The position numbers and the translations under genes are program-made. A DNA stretch of 64,000 bases, from NCBI RefSeq assembly GCF_030397575.1, contig NZ_JAPNXS010000005.1:62001-126000 (forward strand), written 5' to 3'. Below are positions 1 through 10,381 of the stretch, in pieces; position 1 is the first letter of the stretch; each line of letters begins with the position of its first letter. The notes under the pieces are model-generated. The model was given only the letters and a program-made list of their open reading frames with translations. It was not told where the DNA came from and did no database searches. Origin of the DNA: Psychromonas sp. 14N.309.X.WAT.B.A12. GTDB lineage: Bacteria > Pseudomonadota > Gammaproteobacteria > Enterobacterales > Psychromonadaceae.

Positions 1-358
1 TATTTCCAATGAAATCACTCGTCCTCATTCAGGAGTTAATTAGTATACTGTCTTTAAACACATTAAAACTTAAAAAGAGGTCAACAAAATACCATTTTCT
101 ATAAAATTGCGTTCTAAAACACTATAAATTTCAATATCTAAGCATATTATTATACCTATAAAAGTACTGAGGAAAGATACCTTAGAATAGGTAAATATAA
201 ATTTTTTTACATCCATTTCATTACATCAAGATGACAACTATTGAACATCAGTTGTCTATTCCAGTGATACTCAAATCCATTGCTAGCGCTATATTAATCA
301 ACTAATTCCCTGTATTCTTGCACCCTATCTATCTACCGTAATCAAAAAAGAGAAAATC
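1..358. other. Non-coding stretch upstream of prmA
   Basis: No credible reading frame is visible in these AT-rich 358 bases. A small hairpin is present: a 7-bp inverted repeat GACAACT (233-239) and AGTTGTC (250-256) around a 10-base loop. The prmA promoter presumably lies here, but I could not pick a convincing -35/-10 pair. In enterobacteria panF precedes prmA; it is not present in this window. Confidence 0.5.
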
Positions 359-1243
359 ATGCCTTGGATTCAGCTTAAATTAAATGCAAGCAACACAAAT
401 GCAGAAGCAATTGGTGAACTATTAATGGATAACGGGGCCCTATCTGCAACGTTTACAGACTCCCAAGACACACCTATTTTTGAACCTATGCCCGGTGAAA
501 CTCGTTTATGGGGAGATACAGACGTAACAGGCCTATATGACGCAGAAACAGATATGTTACCTGTAGTCGCTTTATTAAAAGCCAGCGATTTATTAGCTGA
601 TGACTTTGCGTTTAAAATAGAACAACTTGAAGATAAAGACTGGGTACGTGAATGGATGGATAATTTCCACCCAATGCAATTTGGTCAGCGTTTATGGATT
701 TGCCCTAGCTGGAAGCCAGTTCCTGATGAAAATGCGGTTAACGTTATGTTAGACCCAGGACTTGCTTTTGGGACAGGCACTCACCCAACTACAGCTTTAT
801 GTCTAGCTTGGTTAGATGCACAAGACTTAAAAGATAAAGTGGTTATCGATTTCGGTTGTGGATCAGGGATTTTAGCTATTGCAGCATTAAAGTTAGGCGC
901 TAAAAGAGTTATTGGGATCGATATCGACCCACAAGCCATTACCGCAAGTCGTGATAACGCCCAGCGTAACCAAGTATCAGACCAACTAGAGCTATATTTA
1001 CCAGAAGATGCCCCTGAAGGGATCACTGCAGATGTTGTGGTAGCGAATATTCTTGCTGGTCCATTACGTGAACTATCAAATAATATTGAGTGTTTAGTAA
1101 AACCACAGGGTAAATTAGCATTATCTGGAATTTTAGAGCAACAAGCAGAGGAATTATTGTCCGTTTACGGTCAATGGTTCGATATGGATGCAGCTGAAAT
1201 CAAAGAAGAATGGGCCCGTTTATCGGGGATAAAGCACGCTTAA
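359..1243 (+). CDS. prmA: Ribosomal protein L11 methyltransferase PrmA
   Basis: PrmA trimethylates ribosomal protein L11 in the cytoplasm using S-adenosylmethionine. At 294 aa it matches the usual family length. The N-terminal third is the L11-recognition part. It is followed by the family signature [12 protein letters not shown] (about residues 135-146), the SAM-binding loop [14 protein letters not shown] (from about residue 164), and [11 protein letters not shown], equivalent to the NPPF-type catalytic loop. The start ATG at 359 follows a purine-rich AAAAAAGAGAAAATC stretch. It is followed by dusB and fis, the arrangement known in many gammaproteobacteria, though a 126-bp gap before dusB suggests dusB has its own promoter. 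Identification is secure. Confidence 0.97.
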   Translation: MPWIQLKLNASNTNAEAIGELLMDNGALSATFTDSQDTPIFEPMPGETRLWGDTDVTGLYDAETDMLPVVALLKASDLLADDFAFKIEQLEDKDWVREWMDNFHPMQFGQRLWICPSWKPVPDENAVNVMLDPGLAFGTGTHPTTALCLAWLDAQDLKDKVVIDFGCGSGILAIAALKLGAKRVIGIDIDPQAITASRDNAQRNQVSDQLELYLPEDAPEGITADVVVANILAGPLRELSNNIECLVKPQGKLALSGILEQQAEELLSVYGQWFDMDAAEIKEEWARLSGIKHA

Positions 1244-1369
1244 ATTACTGAGAACAAAGTGTTGCTCAATTTGCAAGCAAAATAATTTCAAAATGGTTAA
1301 TAATTAACCTTTATTCTGGGTGAAAAAATGCGTAGACTACGCCGCCTTAACTTAGAGAACGCTTAGAAT

Positions 1370-2332
1370 ATGCGCATTGGACAGTATCAATTAGACAATA
1401 ATCTTATTTTAGCCCCGATGGCTGGCGTCACTGATCGCCCTTTCAGAGAGCTTTGCCGAAAGCAAGGTGCTGGATTAGCCGTATCGGAAATGTTGTCATC
1501 CAATCCTCGTGTTTGGAATAGCACTAAATCTAAGTTACGAATGGACTACCATGACGAATCAGGTATTCGCTCTGTACAAATTGCTGGTTCTGAACCACTA
1601 GCGATGGCTAACGCTGCACAGTTAACCGTTCAGCAAGGTGCTCAGATCGTTGATATTAATATGGGTTGCCCAGCTAAAAAAGTGAATAAGAAAAAAGCAG
1701 GCTCAGCATTATTACCACACCCTGAATTAGTGAGAGCTATTTTAGAAAGTGTTGTTGATGCTGTCGATGTGCCTGTGACTTTGAAAATTCGCACTGGTTG
1801 GGATCCAGAAAATAGAAATGGATTAGAGATTGCACAGATCGCTGAAAAAGCAGGTATCCAAGCACTATCAGTGCACGGTCGTACACGCCAGTGCCTTTTT
1901 AAAGGCGAGGCTGAATACGACACTATAAAAACGATTAAAGAAAGTATAACAATCCCTGTGATTGCAAATGGTGACATTACCTCTGTAGAGAAAGCTAAAT
2001 ATGTGCTGGACCATACAGGGGCAGATGCCATTATGATTGGACGAGGCGCACAAGGTGCACCTTGGATATTCAATGAAATTAACCACTATCTAAACACCGG
2101 GCAACATGCTCAACGTTTAGCGCAAATGGACGTTACAGAAATACTCATAAATCATGTGCAAGCTTTGCATGTTTTTTATGGTGATGTAATGGGGCCTCGA
2201 ATCGCTAGGAAGCACGTCGGGTGGTATTTAAAAGAGCAAGACAGGTTAGGTTATTTTAAGCGAAAATTTAATGCAATAGACAACGCCACCGAGCAGCTTA
2301 TTGCGTTAGAAACTTATTTAAATCAATTGTAA
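1370..2332 (+). CDS. dusB: tRNA-dihydrouridine synthase B
   Basis: This FMN enzyme reduces uridine to dihydrouridine in the tRNA D-loop. The 320-aa protein has the Dus signature from residue 13 (LAPMAGVTDRPFR) and the catalytic cysteine in NMGCPAKK (Cys-100). SVHGRTR (about residue 166) and IMIGRGAQGAPW (about residue 223) are the FMN-phosphate and tRNA-binding segments. It ends 18 bp before fis, so the two form the dusB-fis operon conserved across gammaproteobacteria, where the dusB promoter drives fis. Paralogues DusA and DusC differ in these motifs, and the fis linkage supports DusB. Confidence 0.97.
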   Translation: MRIGQYQLDNNLILAPMAGVTDRPFRELCRKQGAGLAVSEMLSSNPRVWNSTKSKLRMDYHDESGIRSVQIAGSEPLAMANAAQLTVQQGAQIVDINMGCPAKKVNKKKAGSALLPHPELVRAILESVVDAVDVPVTLKIRTGWDPENRNGLEIAQIAEKAGIQALSVHGRTRQCLFKGEAEYDTIKTIKESITIPVIANGDITSVEKAKYVLDHTGADAIMIGRGAQGAPWIFNEINHYLNTGQHAQRLAQMDVTEILINHVQALHVFYGDVMGPRIARKHVGWYLKEQDRLGYFKRKFNAIDNATEQLIALETYLNQL

Positions 2333-2350
2333 TTAAAAGAGTTAACACCC

Positions 2351-2650
2351 ATGTTTGAACAAAATATTTCTCAAGAAGCACTGACTACAACAACTAATAT
2401 TCCTGCTACAGGGCAAATAACTCAACGTCCATTACGTGACTCAGTACGTCAAGCTGTTTCAGGTTACGTGGCAAAATTGAACGGTCAAGATACGACTGAA
2501 TTATATGAATTAGTATTGGCAGAAGTTGAAGCGCCAATGTTAGATATCATCATGCAATACACTCGTGGTAATCAAACTCGTGCAGCAACTATGCTAGGTA
2601 TTAACCGCGGTACGTTACGCAAGAAGCTTAAAAAATACGGCATGGGCTAA
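2351..2650 (+). CDS. fis: DNA-binding protein Fis
   Basis: Fis is a nucleoid-associated homodimer that bends DNA and regulates rRNA promoters, recombination and growth-phase genes. The 99-aa product is the normal Fis length. The N-terminal beta-hairpin arm is followed by the dimerisation helices ([18 protein letters not shown]) and the C-terminal helix-turn-helix ([20 protein letters not shown], about residues 75-94), which is nearly identical to the enteric protein. An AAGAG ribosome binding site precedes the ATG. It is the last gene of the dusB-fis operon and is followed by a clear terminator. Confidence 0.98.
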   Translation: MFEQNISQEALTTTTNIPATGQITQRPLRDSVRQAVSGYVAKLNGQDTTELYELVLAEVEAPMLDIIMQYTRGNQTRAATMLGINRGTLRKKLKKYGMG

Positions 2651-2670
2651 CCCTCACTTATTTTAATCTA

Positions 2671-2700
2671 AAAAAGCGATCTCAATGGTCGCTTTTTTTA
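2671..2700 (+). terminator. Rho-independent terminator of dusB-fis
   Basis: AAAAGCGA (about 2672-2679) pairs with TCGCTTTT, closing a short loop and followed by a run of seven T residues. It starts 21 bp after the fis stop codon. Confidence 0.9.
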
Positions 2701-2731
2701 TGCCTGAAACCCGCTAAACAATCTAATGGCA

Positions 2732-2773
2732 ATACCGCTAATTATCTACTCATTTGATTAACGGAGTTGGTAT
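2732..2773. repeat. Possible short relative of the ATACCAATTA repeat
   Basis: The segment begins ATACCGCTAATTA and ends GGAGTTGGTAT. Its ends resemble those of the dispersed repeat described elsewhere in this window, but the inverted match is poor and the body is missing. It may be an eroded end pair or an unrelated sequence. Confidence 0.2.
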
Positions 2774-2905
2774 AACTTTACCAAGAAATATCCCCTTTCC
2801 TAAATGAATACATTATCTGTTCCCATAAAAGAATCAAATATATAAAGACAGAATGGTGATTTGCCTATAATCTTAACTTATTTTGAAAGTATCAATAGGA
2901 CGATT

Positions 2906-3484
2906 ATGTTATCGCTTTCCATTAATGACCGCCTGACTAACCTACAGGCTTGGCAACAAAGCGTGTTTTGCATGGCTTTAGCAGAGCAAAATATCACTCA
3001 TTTCACCATGTTTAGCCAAGCTATTGACAGTGAAAATGCAGCTATTGCAGAAAATATTTTACAATTGTTTTGGGAAAAAATGACCGTAAAAGGCGCCAAA
3101 ATTAACTTCACTATTCAAGAAGAAAACTTTGATGCTATTATTCCGGAAAGCAGTGATTATGATTTTTATGGTGTTTATCCAGCGGTAGATTATTGTGTCA
3201 TTACGCAATGTATCTTCAATTCTTTTACCACTAAATCAAAAGAAGAAGCGCTTAATGCAAGCCAAACCAGTTTTGCAACTATCGCTAGTTTCATTGAATT
3301 ACAGACAGACCAAGAAATTGATGAAGAAGAATTATTACAAGAGCCGTTATTTATTGAGCAATTAGCTCTACAAGAGACTTTACTTAATATGTTAGAAAAT
3401 GAACGCAGCCCTGAACTTATTAAATCAATAAGAGTCCATATCAATGCGTTGGAAAGTACTAGCATTGGTATCTCAACGCTGTAG
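2906..3484 (+). CDS. yjaG: YjaG family protein (DUF416)
   Basis: Conserved cytoplasmic protein of unknown function. A longer frame opens at 2861, but the ATG at 2906 (MLSLSINDRLTNL) is preceded at the right distance by AGGA (2897-2900). It gives 192 aa, close to the roughly 196 aa of the E. coli protein. The body is alpha-helical and acidic, with a conserved block around ESSDYDFYGVYPAVDYC. As in E. coli, it sits directly upstream of the HU gene on the same strand. The E. coli neighbour nfi, between hemE and yjaG, is absent here. No function can be read from the sequence. Confidence 0.88.
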   Translation: MLSLSINDRLTNLQAWQQSVFCMALAEQNITHFTMFSQAIDSENAAIAENILQLFWEKMTVKGAKINFTIQEENFDAIIPESSDYDFYGVYPAVDYCVITQCIFNSFTTKSKEEALNASQTSFATIASFIELQTDQEIDEEELLQEPLFIEQLALQETLLNMLENERSPELIKSIRVHINALESTSIGISTL

Positions 3485-3653
3485 AATCACGCGAAATCAT
3501 TATAATTTTGTGATTTTTAACACATTAAGGTAAATAAATTGCTACTTTCTTCATTTTTAAAGTGATTATGCTTTACTTGCAAGGAATGAATGCAATACAT
3601 TAAATAAGTGTTTAAATTCTTACGCATATTTTTATACTAACGGAAGTCAAATA

Positions 3654-3929
3654 ATGAACAAAACTCAACTTGTAGCAGACATCGCAGAAAAAGCAGACCT
3701 AACTAAAGTACAAGCTAAAGCAGCTTTAGAACAAATTTTAGCTAGTGTAACTGACAGTCTAAAAGATGGCGAACCAGTTCAACTAATCGGCTTTGGTACA
3801 TTCAAAGTAAATCACCGTGCAGCACGTACAGGTCGTAACCCACAAACTGGTGCAGACATTGAAATTAAAGCAGCTAACGTTCCTGCTTTTGTTGCTGGTA
3901 AGGCGCTTAAAGAATCTGTAAACAAATAA
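3654..3929 (+). CDS. hupA: DNA-binding protein HU-alpha
   Basis: HU is the abundant histone-like dimer that binds and bends DNA without sequence preference. The 91-aa protein has the full HU fold: an N-terminal helical dimerisation region ([20 protein letters not shown]), the signature [21 protein letters not shown] (around residues 46-66, containing the arm and the intercalating Pro in RNPQTG), and the C-terminal helix. Synteny with yjaG upstream identifies it as the hupA counterpart rather than hupB, which usually follows lon. A GGAAG ribosome binding site precedes the ATG, and a strong terminator follows. Confidence 0.95.
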   Translation: MNKTQLVADIAEKADLTKVQAKAALEQILASVTDSLKDGEPVQLIGFGTFKVNHRAARTGRNPQTGADIEIKAANVPAFVAGKALKESVNK

Positions 3930-3981
3930 TCATTATTTGTGTCATAGAGACTATGACCTATTGTTAATGTTTAATTATATT

Positions 3982-4007
3982 AAACCCTCTTCTTAGAGGG
4001 TTTTTTT
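3982..4007 (+). terminator. Terminator of hupA
   Basis: A 9-bp stem, AAACCCTCT with AGAGGGTTT, has a four-base loop and runs into seven T residues. It starts 52 bp after the hupA stop codon. Confidence 0.92.
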
Positions 4008-4154
4008 ATATATACTCCTCTCGTATGTTTTCTCCCCACCTTTTTGTTTCAAAAATGTTAAATAATGTCAATATTCATGTTAATTTTACTAAAAATGTGA
4101 TCTAATAGGCGTTTCTATTTATCAACACAATTTATTACTCATAAGGAGTCCAGC

Positions 4155-4925
4155 ATGCGCCAAAAGGTAGAATTTACTAATGGAAGTAACATGCTTAGCG
4201 GTGTTTTAGAAACACCAACATCTGACATTAAATTTTACGCGCTATTTGCTCACTGTTTTACCTGCAGTAAAGATGTCGCAGCGGCATCTCGTATCAGTAA
4301 AGCATTAACAGCAAAAGGGATTGCTGTTTTCCGTTTTGATTTTACTGGGCTAGGTAGCAGTGCTGGGGATTTTTCGAATACTAACTTTTCATCTAATGTA
4401 CGCGATTTAGTAGCTGCAGCTGATTTCTTACGTAAAGAGTATAATGCACCTAAACTATTAATCGGTCATAGCTTAGGTGGCGCAGCCGTATTAGGCGTTG
4501 CGAATAAATTAGCTGAAACTGTAGCGGTAGTAACCATTGGTGCTCCTTCAGATGCTGCACACGTTGCACATAACTTCTCTGACCATATTGATGAGATCAA
4601 TACCAAAGGCGCTGCAAAAGTTAACTTAGCGGGTCGTGACTTCACCATACAAAAACAGTTTTTAGATGATATTAATAGTTACGGCAACAGCCATATTAGT
4701 AAACTAAAACGTGCCCTATTAGTCATGCATTCTCCTATCGATAATACAGTTAGCATTAAAGAAGCGGAAAAAATCTATCAAGCGGCATTACACCCAAAAA
4801 GTTTCGTCAGTTTAGATAAAGCCGATCATTTGTTAACCAGAAAAGAAGATGCTGAATACGCTGCAGATGTGATCGCAGCATGGGCAAACCGATACGTATT
4901 AACGCCGATTCGTATCGCGTCTTAA
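4155..4925 (+). CDS. Alpha/beta hydrolase
   Basis: A 256-aa alpha/beta-fold hydrolase of the serine aminopeptidase/esterase type; the substrate is unknown. The nucleophile elbow is GHSLGG (Ser near residue 105), the acid is probably the Asp in HSPIDNTV (about residue 196), and the catalytic His lies in KADHLL (about 223). The sequence [10 protein letters not shown] near residue 33 is typical of the subgroup that is often fused to an OsmC domain, but no OsmC part follows here. A strong AAGGAG site precedes the ATG. It is a single-gene unit converging on purD, with a repeat and a bidirectional terminator between them. Cytoplasmic location is inferred from the lack of a signal peptide. Confidence 0.85.
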   Translation: MRQKVEFTNGSNMLSGVLETPTSDIKFYALFAHCFTCSKDVAAASRISKALTAKGIAVFRFDFTGLGSSAGDFSNTNFSSNVRDLVAAADFLRKEYNAPKLLIGHSLGGAAVLGVANKLAETVAVVTIGAPSDAAHVAHNFSDHIDEINTKGAAKVNLAGRDFTIQKQFLDDINSYGNSHISKLKRALLVMHSPIDNTVSIKEAEKIYQAALHPKSFVSLDKADHLLTRKEDAEYAADVIAAWANRYVLTPIRIAS

Positions 4926-4939
4926 GTTATAAAAAATTA

Positions 4940-5100
4940 ATACCAATTATATTAAATAAGTGTTCTAAAATTAGCACAGGAAAAATGATTTAGTTTGAGG
5001 CATAAATACCGTAAATAACTGTTTCATTTACGATATTTATATCGAAGAAATAAGTTATTTTAACAAGTGAAATAGATCAGTTAATGAGAATGATTGGTAT
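4940..5100 (+). repeat. Dispersed intergenic repeat, copy A (complete)
   Basis: About 160 bp bounded by ATACCAATTA (4940-4949) and TGATTGGTAT (5091-5100), which are inverted repeats of each other with one mismatch. Internal landmarks shared with the other copies are TTAAATAAGTG, GGAAAAATG followed by TTAGTTT, a pair of short complementary segments around 5010-5045, and AATAGATCA before the right end. It encodes nothing. Related copies are at 11413, 27846 (inverted), 56188 and 62308. Confidence 0.75.
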
Positions 5101-5117
5101 AACTTGTTTATAGCAAC

Positions 5118-5165
5118 AAAAAAGCCCCCGACACCTTATACATATAAGGTGTCGGGGGCTTTTTA
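5118..5165. terminator. Bidirectional terminator between the hydrolase gene and purD
   Basis: An almost perfect palindrome of more than 20 bp per arm. AAAAGCCCCCGACACC pairs with GGTGTCGGGGGCTTTT around an AT-rich centre. There are A residues on the left and T residues on the right, so it can terminate transcription from both converging genes. Confidence 0.93.
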
Positions 5166-5187
5166 CGATCAGTACTTAACTGAGGTA

Positions 5188-6474
5188 TTATTGCTCATTC
5201 TCACGTGCAATCGCACGGTAAGCAATATCGTTACGATGGAACATACCATCCCAACTAATTTGCTTAGTTAGCTCATAAGCCTTCTGTTGAGCTTCTGTGA
5301 CAGTGTTTCCGAGTGCAGTTGCGCAAAGTACACGACCACCACTAGTCACTACCTGGCCATCTTTTTCTGCAGTACCGGCATGGAACACCTTAAGACCTTC
5401 ACTTGCGCTTGGAATACCAGAAATAACATGGCCTTTAGTATAATCAGCTGGGTAACCGCCTGCAGCTAATACCACGCCAATTGCAGCACGAGTATCAAAC
5501 TCTGCAACCATACCATCAAGCTCACCATTAACACCTGCTAAACACAAAGTAACTATGTCAGACTTCATGCGTAGCATAATAGGTTGAGTTTCTGGATCAC
5601 CAAAACGACAATTGTATTCAATCACTTTAGGTGTGCCATCAGCCATGATCATAAGACCCGCGTATAAGAAGCCAGTGTAAGTATTACCTTCAGCAGCCAT
5701 ACCTTGCACTGTAGGGCGAATCACTAAGTCCATAATACGGTCATGCATTTCTTGCGTTACTACTGGTGCAGGAGAATAAGCGCCCATACCACCAGTATTC
5801 GGCCCAGTATCCCCATCACCAACACGTTTATGATCTTGGCTAGTAGCCATTGGCACAATGTTTTCACCATCTACCATTACAATAAATGAAGCTTCTTCAC
5901 CATCTAAGAACTCTTCAATCACAACACGATGGCCAGCTTCACCAAATGCATTACCCGCTAACATATCTTGAATAGCATCTTCGGCTTCTTGTAATGTCAT
6001 CGCAACGATCACGCCCTTACCAGCAGCAAGACCATCGGCTTTAATTACAATTGGAGCGCCTTTTTCACGTACATAAGCCAAAGCAGGTTCAATTTCAGTG
6101 AAATTCTCGTACCATGCAGTTGGGATATCATGACGCGCTAAAAAGTCTTTAGTAAAGGCTTTAGAACCTTCTAACTGTGCAGCGCCTTTAGTAGGTCCAA
6201 AACAAGCTAGTTTTGCTTCACGGAAGGCATCAACTACACCAATCACTAAGGGTGCTTCAGGGCCAACAATCGTCAGTTCAACATTGTTTTCTTTAGCAAA
6301 AGTGACTAAAGCATCGATATCTTCAACACCGATATTAACGTTAGACACTTTATCTTCTAGTGCACTACCCGCATTACCAGGTGCAACAAAGACATTCTTA
6401 ACTTCAGGGTTTTGTGCCGCTTTCCATGCTAATGCATGCTCACGACCACCATTACCAATAATCAGTACATTCAT
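5188..6474 (-). CDS. purD: Phosphoribosylamine--glycine ligase (GARS)
   Basis: PurD catalyses the second step of de novo purine synthesis, joining phosphoribosylamine and glycine at the cost of ATP. The 428-aa protein is of family length. It begins with MNVLIIGNGGREHALAWK, the N-terminal dinucleotide-like fold. The ATP-grasp region includes IVIKADGLAAGKGV (about residue 142). The GARS signature RFGDPETQ lies near residue 291. It is transcribed leftwards after purH, as in the classical purHD operon. However, 300 bp separate the genes, so purD may have an extra promoter. Confidence 0.97.
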   Translation of the reverse strand: MNVLIIGNGGREHALAWKAAQNPEVKNVFVAPGNAGSALEDKVSNVNIGVEDIDALVTFAKENNVELTIVGPEAPLVIGVVDAFREAKLACFGPTKGAAQLEGSKAFTKDFLARHDIPTAWYENFTEIEPALAYVREKGAPIVIKADGLAAGKGVIVAMTLQEAEDAIQDMLAGNAFGEAGHRVVIEEFLDGEEASFIVMVDGENIVPMATSQDHKRVGDGDTGPNTGGMGAYSPAPVVTQEMHDRIMDLVIRPTVQGMAAEGNTYTGFLYAGLMIMADGTPKVIEYNCRFGDPETQPIMLRMKSDIVTLCLAGVNGELDGMVAEFDTRAAIGVVLAAGGYPADYTKGHVISGIPSASEGLKVFHAGTAEKDGQVVTSGGRVLCATALGNTVTEAQQKAYELTKQISWDGMFHRNDIAYRAIARENEQ

Positions 6475-6774
6475 ATTACATCCTCACACAGTGCAGAACG
6501 TTGTTATTTCAGCGCTATTTTCTCGTCAAAAGTACTCATTTAGTGTGCTAAACTCCGTGCTTTATTGTCAAACTAGCTTGAAGTAACTCTGGCTCTGAAC
6601 CGCTTACATCATTTGGATAAAAAGGCGACAAATAGCCACCTCATTAACTAATTCATTTCATTGTATTTTTGCTAAGTGATTTAGTTTGAAGTCAAGGCAA
6701 AAGCGTCGAGCTTGCTACTGCAAGTAAGCACTTTTAACGCCGAGTTCGAGCTAAAGCATGACGCAAAAAATTAA
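6475..6774 (-). other. purH-purD spacer
   Basis: Three hundred bases without a gene. A weak hairpin with a CTTGC/GCAAG stem lies near 6711-6724, within a stretch (about 6680-6770) that is locally richer in G and C and looks like an intergenic repeat. No second copy is present in the window. No PUR box was recognised here or upstream of purH. Confidence 0.4.
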
Positions 6775-8367
6775 TTAATGACGGAAGTGACGCATTCCTG
6801 TGAATACCATCGCCATGTTATGTTCATCAGCAGCCGCGATAACTTCATCGTCACGCATTGAGCCACCTGGTTGAATCACACAGCTAATACCCGCTTCAGC
6901 AGCGGCATCAATACCGTCACGGAATGGGAAGAATGCATCAGAGGCCATAACAGAACCTTCCACAACTAGATTTTCATCTGCTGCTTTAATACCTGCAATT
7001 TTAGCACTGTAAACACGGCTCATTTGGCCTGCACCAACACCGACTGTTGTGCTGTTCTTAACATAAACAATGGCGTTTGATTTTACAAATTTAGCCACTT
7101 TCCAGCTAAACAGTAAATCGCTCATTTCTGATTCTGTAGGTTGACGTTTAGACACCACTTTCAGGTCGTCTAGCCCCACCATACCTTGGTCACGATCTTG
7201 TACTAATAAACCGCCGTTAACACGTTTAATGTCAAACTCTGTAGTTTTCGTCGCCCATTCACCACACTCTAATAGACGTAAGTTCTTTTTCGTAGCTACG
7301 ATTTCTGCAGCTTCTTTACTAACAGAAGGGGCGATGATCACTTCAACAAATTGGCGAGAAGTAATTGCTTCTGCCGTAACTGCATCTAACTCGCGGTTAA
7401 AGGCGATGATCCCGCCGAATGCTGAAGTTGGGTCTGTTTTGTATGCGCCTTCGTAAGCATCAAGAATAGTACCAGCCACTGCAACACCACATGGATTTGC
7501 ATGTTTAACGATCACACAAGCTGGCTCAGAGAATTCTTTAACACATTCTAATGCTGCATCAGTATCAGCAATGTTATTGTAAGATAATGCTTTACCTTGT
7601 AATTGTGTTGCCGTTGAAACTGATGCTTCTTGAATATTGTTTTCAACATAGAAAGCTGCTGCTTGGTGTGAGTTTTCACCATAGCGCATATCTTGTTTTT
7701 TCTGGAATTGAGCATTGAAAGTACGTGGGAATTTAGATTCCTCATCGCCTTCATTGTTCTCACCGTAAGTTGGCACCATAGTACCAAAGTAGTTTGCAAT
7801 CATGCCGTCATATTGAGCTGTATGCTCATAAGCAGCAATCGCTAAATCAAAGCGTGTTTTGTAAACTAAACTTCCATCATTTTCATTCATTTCAGACAGA
7901 ATGCGACCGTAATCAGAAGCGTTTACAACAATAGCAACATCTTTATGATTTTTTGCAGCAGCACGTACCATAGTTGGTCCGCCGATATCGATGTTTTCGA
8001 TAGCATCTTCTAACTTACAATCTGGGTTTGCAACAGTTGCAGCAAATGGGTATAAATTAACCACTACCATATCAATTGCTTGAATATCATTGCTTGCCAT
8101 AATATCTTCATCGATACCGCGACGAGCAAGAATGCCACCATGAATTTTAGGATGTAAAGTTTTTACACGACCGTCCATCATTTCTGGAAAACCAGTGTAA
8201 TCAGAAACTTCCGTCACTTTAATGTTATTTTCTGCAAGTAATTTACATGTGCCGCCCGTTGATAGAATATCAACCCCTTTGTCAGCTAATTCACGTGCAA
8301 ACTCTACAATACCAGTTTTATCAGAAACACTGATCAGTGCTCGTTTAATTGTTCGGCTATTTTCCAT
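6775..8367 (-). CDS. purH: Bifunctional AICAR formyltransferase/IMP cyclohydrolase
   Basis: PurH performs the last two steps to IMP: formyl transfer to AICAR from 10-formyl-THF, then ring closure. The 530-aa protein has an N-terminal MGS-like IMP cyclohydrolase domain (about residues 1-150, with [10 protein letters not shown] and STGGTCKLL). The C-terminal AICAR transformylase domain carries the conserved KHANPCGVA (about residue 289) and [10 protein letters not shown] (about 475). The ATG at 8367 is preceded by GAGGA about 12 bases away. It heads the purH-purD pair. Confidence 0.97.
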   Translation of the reverse strand: MENSRTIKRALISVSDKTGIVEFARELADKGVDILSTGGTCKLLAENNIKVTEVSDYTGFPEMMDGRVKTLHPKIHGGILARRGIDEDIMASNDIQAIDMVVVNLYPFAATVANPDCKLEDAIENIDIGGPTMVRAAAKNHKDVAIVVNASDYGRILSEMNENDGSLVYKTRFDLAIAAYEHTAQYDGMIANYFGTMVPTYGENNEGDEESKFPRTFNAQFQKKQDMRYGENSHQAAAFYVENNIQEASVSTATQLQGKALSYNNIADTDAALECVKEFSEPACVIVKHANPCGVAVAGTILDAYEGAYKTDPTSAFGGIIAFNRELDAVTAEAITSRQFVEVIIAPSVSKEAAEIVATKKNLRLLECGEWATKTTEFDIKRVNGGLLVQDRDQGMVGLDDLKVVSKRQPTESEMSDLLFSWKVAKFVKSNAIVYVKNSTTVGVGAGQMSRVYSAKIAGIKAADENLVVEGSVMASDAFFPFRDGIDAAAEAGISCVIQPGGSMRDDEVIAAADEHNMAMVFTGMRHFRH

Positions 8368-8539
8368 TATCTTTCACATTCCTCGGTTAATGTTTTCATC
8401 GGTGAAACATTCAATTGATTGGCTTTTCCAAAAAGTTGAACTTGCGCGCATTCTACCCGAATCGAAAGCATTTTATTCACTTTGTTAAATAAAAAAGCAA
8501 AAAAATATAGGAATTAACCTCAATCATTCACAAGCGAGC

Positions 8540-9037
8540 TCACAATCCCCTTTTATAGAGGTAACTAGCAATACCACGGCATGTCACCTCTTTGGTTTTT
8601 TGAAAGTTTAGTGCACTCATCAATTGCATGTTGAGTTGGTTCTTTTGTGAAATGACAGTTTGTAATTCAGGCAACTGATACACAATAAGTAATTGCTCAA
8701 CGAGTAAGCTTAAGGTAGGTAATAAATCTTGGTGATCATGGAAATCTGGCAATAGACGAAGAATAAATGAAGGTTCGATTTGGTCATCAATAAAGCAGTC
8801 TTGTAAACCTGTACATCCAATGACAAACCCACTCTTAACACATTGAATAGCATACATTTTATGTTTTTTATTATTCAGTAAGGTGTCAAAACAGTCATTT
8901 GCTTGTTGCTCTGATAGGATGCCAGTAATGCTATATTTCATACACAATGGGTGCTGTACTAATTGTACAAAATCTTGTTTGTCTTCGGCGGTAAAGGGGC
9001 GAACGGTTAGTTGCTGATGCTCAATAAACAAAGACAT
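8540..9037 (-). CDS. GNAT family acetyltransferase-like protein
   Basis: A protein of 165 aa from the ATG at 9037, chosen because GAGG lies 7 bases upstream; a longer TTG-initiated frame from 9088 lacks such a site. The start (LTVRPFTAEDKQDFVQLV) and the segment IGCTGLQDC resemble the RimJ/RimL-type acetyltransferase fold. The acetyl-CoA loop (Q/R-x-x-G-x-G/A) is not obvious, and the C-terminal half is divergent. The substrate is unknown and it may be inactive. It stands alone between purH and hemE, on the same strand. Confidence 0.65.
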   Translation of the reverse strand: MSLFIEHQQLTVRPFTAEDKQDFVQLVQHPLCMKYSITGILSEQQANDCFDTLLNNKKHKMYAIQCVKSGFVIGCTGLQDCFIDDQIEPSFILRLLPDFHDHQDLLPTLSLLVEQLLIVYQLPELQTVISQKNQLNMQLMSALNFQKTKEVTCRGIASYLYKRGL

Positions 9038-9130
9038 ATTAACCTCATTGATAACAAATGAGAGTTCATCATATCGTTCAAAAAACAAACAACTAACCTT
9101 AGTGGGTTAAAAATGAGAGATCAATACAAA

Positions 9131-9155
9131 TAAAAAACATGCCGAAGCATGTTTT
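9131..9155 (-). terminator. Terminator of hemE
   Basis: Read leftwards, AAAACATGC and GCATGTTTT form a 9-bp stem closed by a C(UUCG)G-type tetraloop and followed by a T-rich run. It lies 33 bp beyond the hemE stop codon. Confidence 0.88.
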
Positions 9156-9187
9156 ATTAAGTCAAATTTAAATCCAATTTTGTACGC

Positions 9188-10252
9188 TTACTGATGATAA
9201 GGAGTACTTAATTCATGCACCGCATCAACAAACACTTTCGCATTTTCTGGTGGTACGTCTAAGTGAATACCATGCCCCAAGTTAAAGACATGACCAGAGC
9301 CTTTACCGAAGCCATCTAAAATAGTAGCGACCTCTTCTCGAATGCGTTCAGGTGATGCATATAACATAGATGGATCCATATTACCTTGTAGCGCAACGCG
9401 GGAGCCTACACGTGCTTTTGCTTCTTTAATATCAATCGTCCAATCTAAACCTATGCCATCACAACCAGTATCTGCAATCTTCTCGATCCATTGACCGCCA
9501 TTCTTAGTGAATAAGGTAACAGGTACTTTTTCCCCTTCATAATTACGGATTAAACCATCAACAATTTTATGCATATATTGTAATGAGAAATCCTGGTAAT
9601 CACGTGGCGATAAAATCCCTCCCCAAGTGTCAAAGACCATTACCGACTGTGCGCCAGCTTTAATTTGTGCGTTAAGGTAACTGATCACTGAATCAGCCAA
9701 CTTATCTAATAATGTATGTAAAATTTGCGGGTCAGCAAATGCCATTTTTTTAATTTTAGTGAAAAATTTTGAACCACTTCCCTCGATCATATAAGTCGCT
9801 AATGTCCAAGGGCTTCCGGAGAAACCAATTAATGGCACTTCACCTTTTAAATCACGACGAATAGTACGAACCGCATTCATTACATACTGAAGCTCACCTT
9901 CAGGGTCAGGCATGATTAAGTTGTCTACATCTTTTTTACAGCGAATAGGGCGTTCAAATTTAGGGCCTTCTCCCTCCGAGAAGTATAAACCTAAGCCCAT
10001 TGCATCTGGGATAGTTAAAATATCAGAAAATAAGATAGCAGCATCAAGGTCAAAACGACGTAGAGGCTGTAAGGTTACTTCACAGGCTAAATCAGCACTA
10101 CGACATAGTGACATGAAATCACCAGCTTGAGCACGAGTCGCTTTATATTCTGGTAGATAGCGTCCTGCTTGGCGCATCATCCAGACAGGCGTTTTATCTA
10201 CTTCTTTCTTTAGCAAAGCACGAATATAGCGATCGTTTTTTAAATCTGTCAT
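9188..10252 (-). CDS. hemE: Uroporphyrinogen decarboxylase
   Basis: HemE decarboxylates the four acetate side chains of uroporphyrinogen III to give coproporphyrinogen III in haem synthesis. The 354-aa length is standard. The family signature [15 protein letters not shown] lies at about residues 21-35, with the substrate-binding RQAGRY. The second signature [16 protein letters not shown] is near residue 144. The C-terminal [15 protein letters not shown] is typical. It follows nudC on the same strand, as in E. coli (rsd-nudC-hemE), with 129 bp between them. Confidence 0.98.
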   Translation of the reverse strand: MTDLKNDRYIRALLKKEVDKTPVWMMRQAGRYLPEYKATRAQAGDFMSLCRSADLACEVTLQPLRRFDLDAAILFSDILTIPDAMGLGLYFSEGEGPKFERPIRCKKDVDNLIMPDPEGELQYVMNAVRTIRRDLKGEVPLIGFSGSPWTLATYMIEGSGSKFFTKIKKMAFADPQILHTLLDKLADSVISYLNAQIKAGAQSVMVFDTWGGILSPRDYQDFSLQYMHKIVDGLIRNYEGEKVPVTLFTKNGGQWIEKIADTGCDGIGLDWTIDIKEAKARVGSRVALQGNMDPSMLYASPERIREEVATILDGFGKGSGHVFNLGHGIHLDVPPENAKVFVDAVHELSTPYHQ

Positions 10253-10381
10253 TAGTAACCTTTTCTATTTTAGCTATTGATAGCTTTTATGCGATAATTC
10301 TAAATTATTGATAGAATATACCTTCCTTTACTTCATAAATGAATTTGGTATTACCTATCACTTCGATACCTAAGCCCTAGC

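Noticed and set aside
8368-8539. PurR box upstream of purH
   Set aside because: No match to the ACGCAAACGTTTNCGT consensus was found on either strand.
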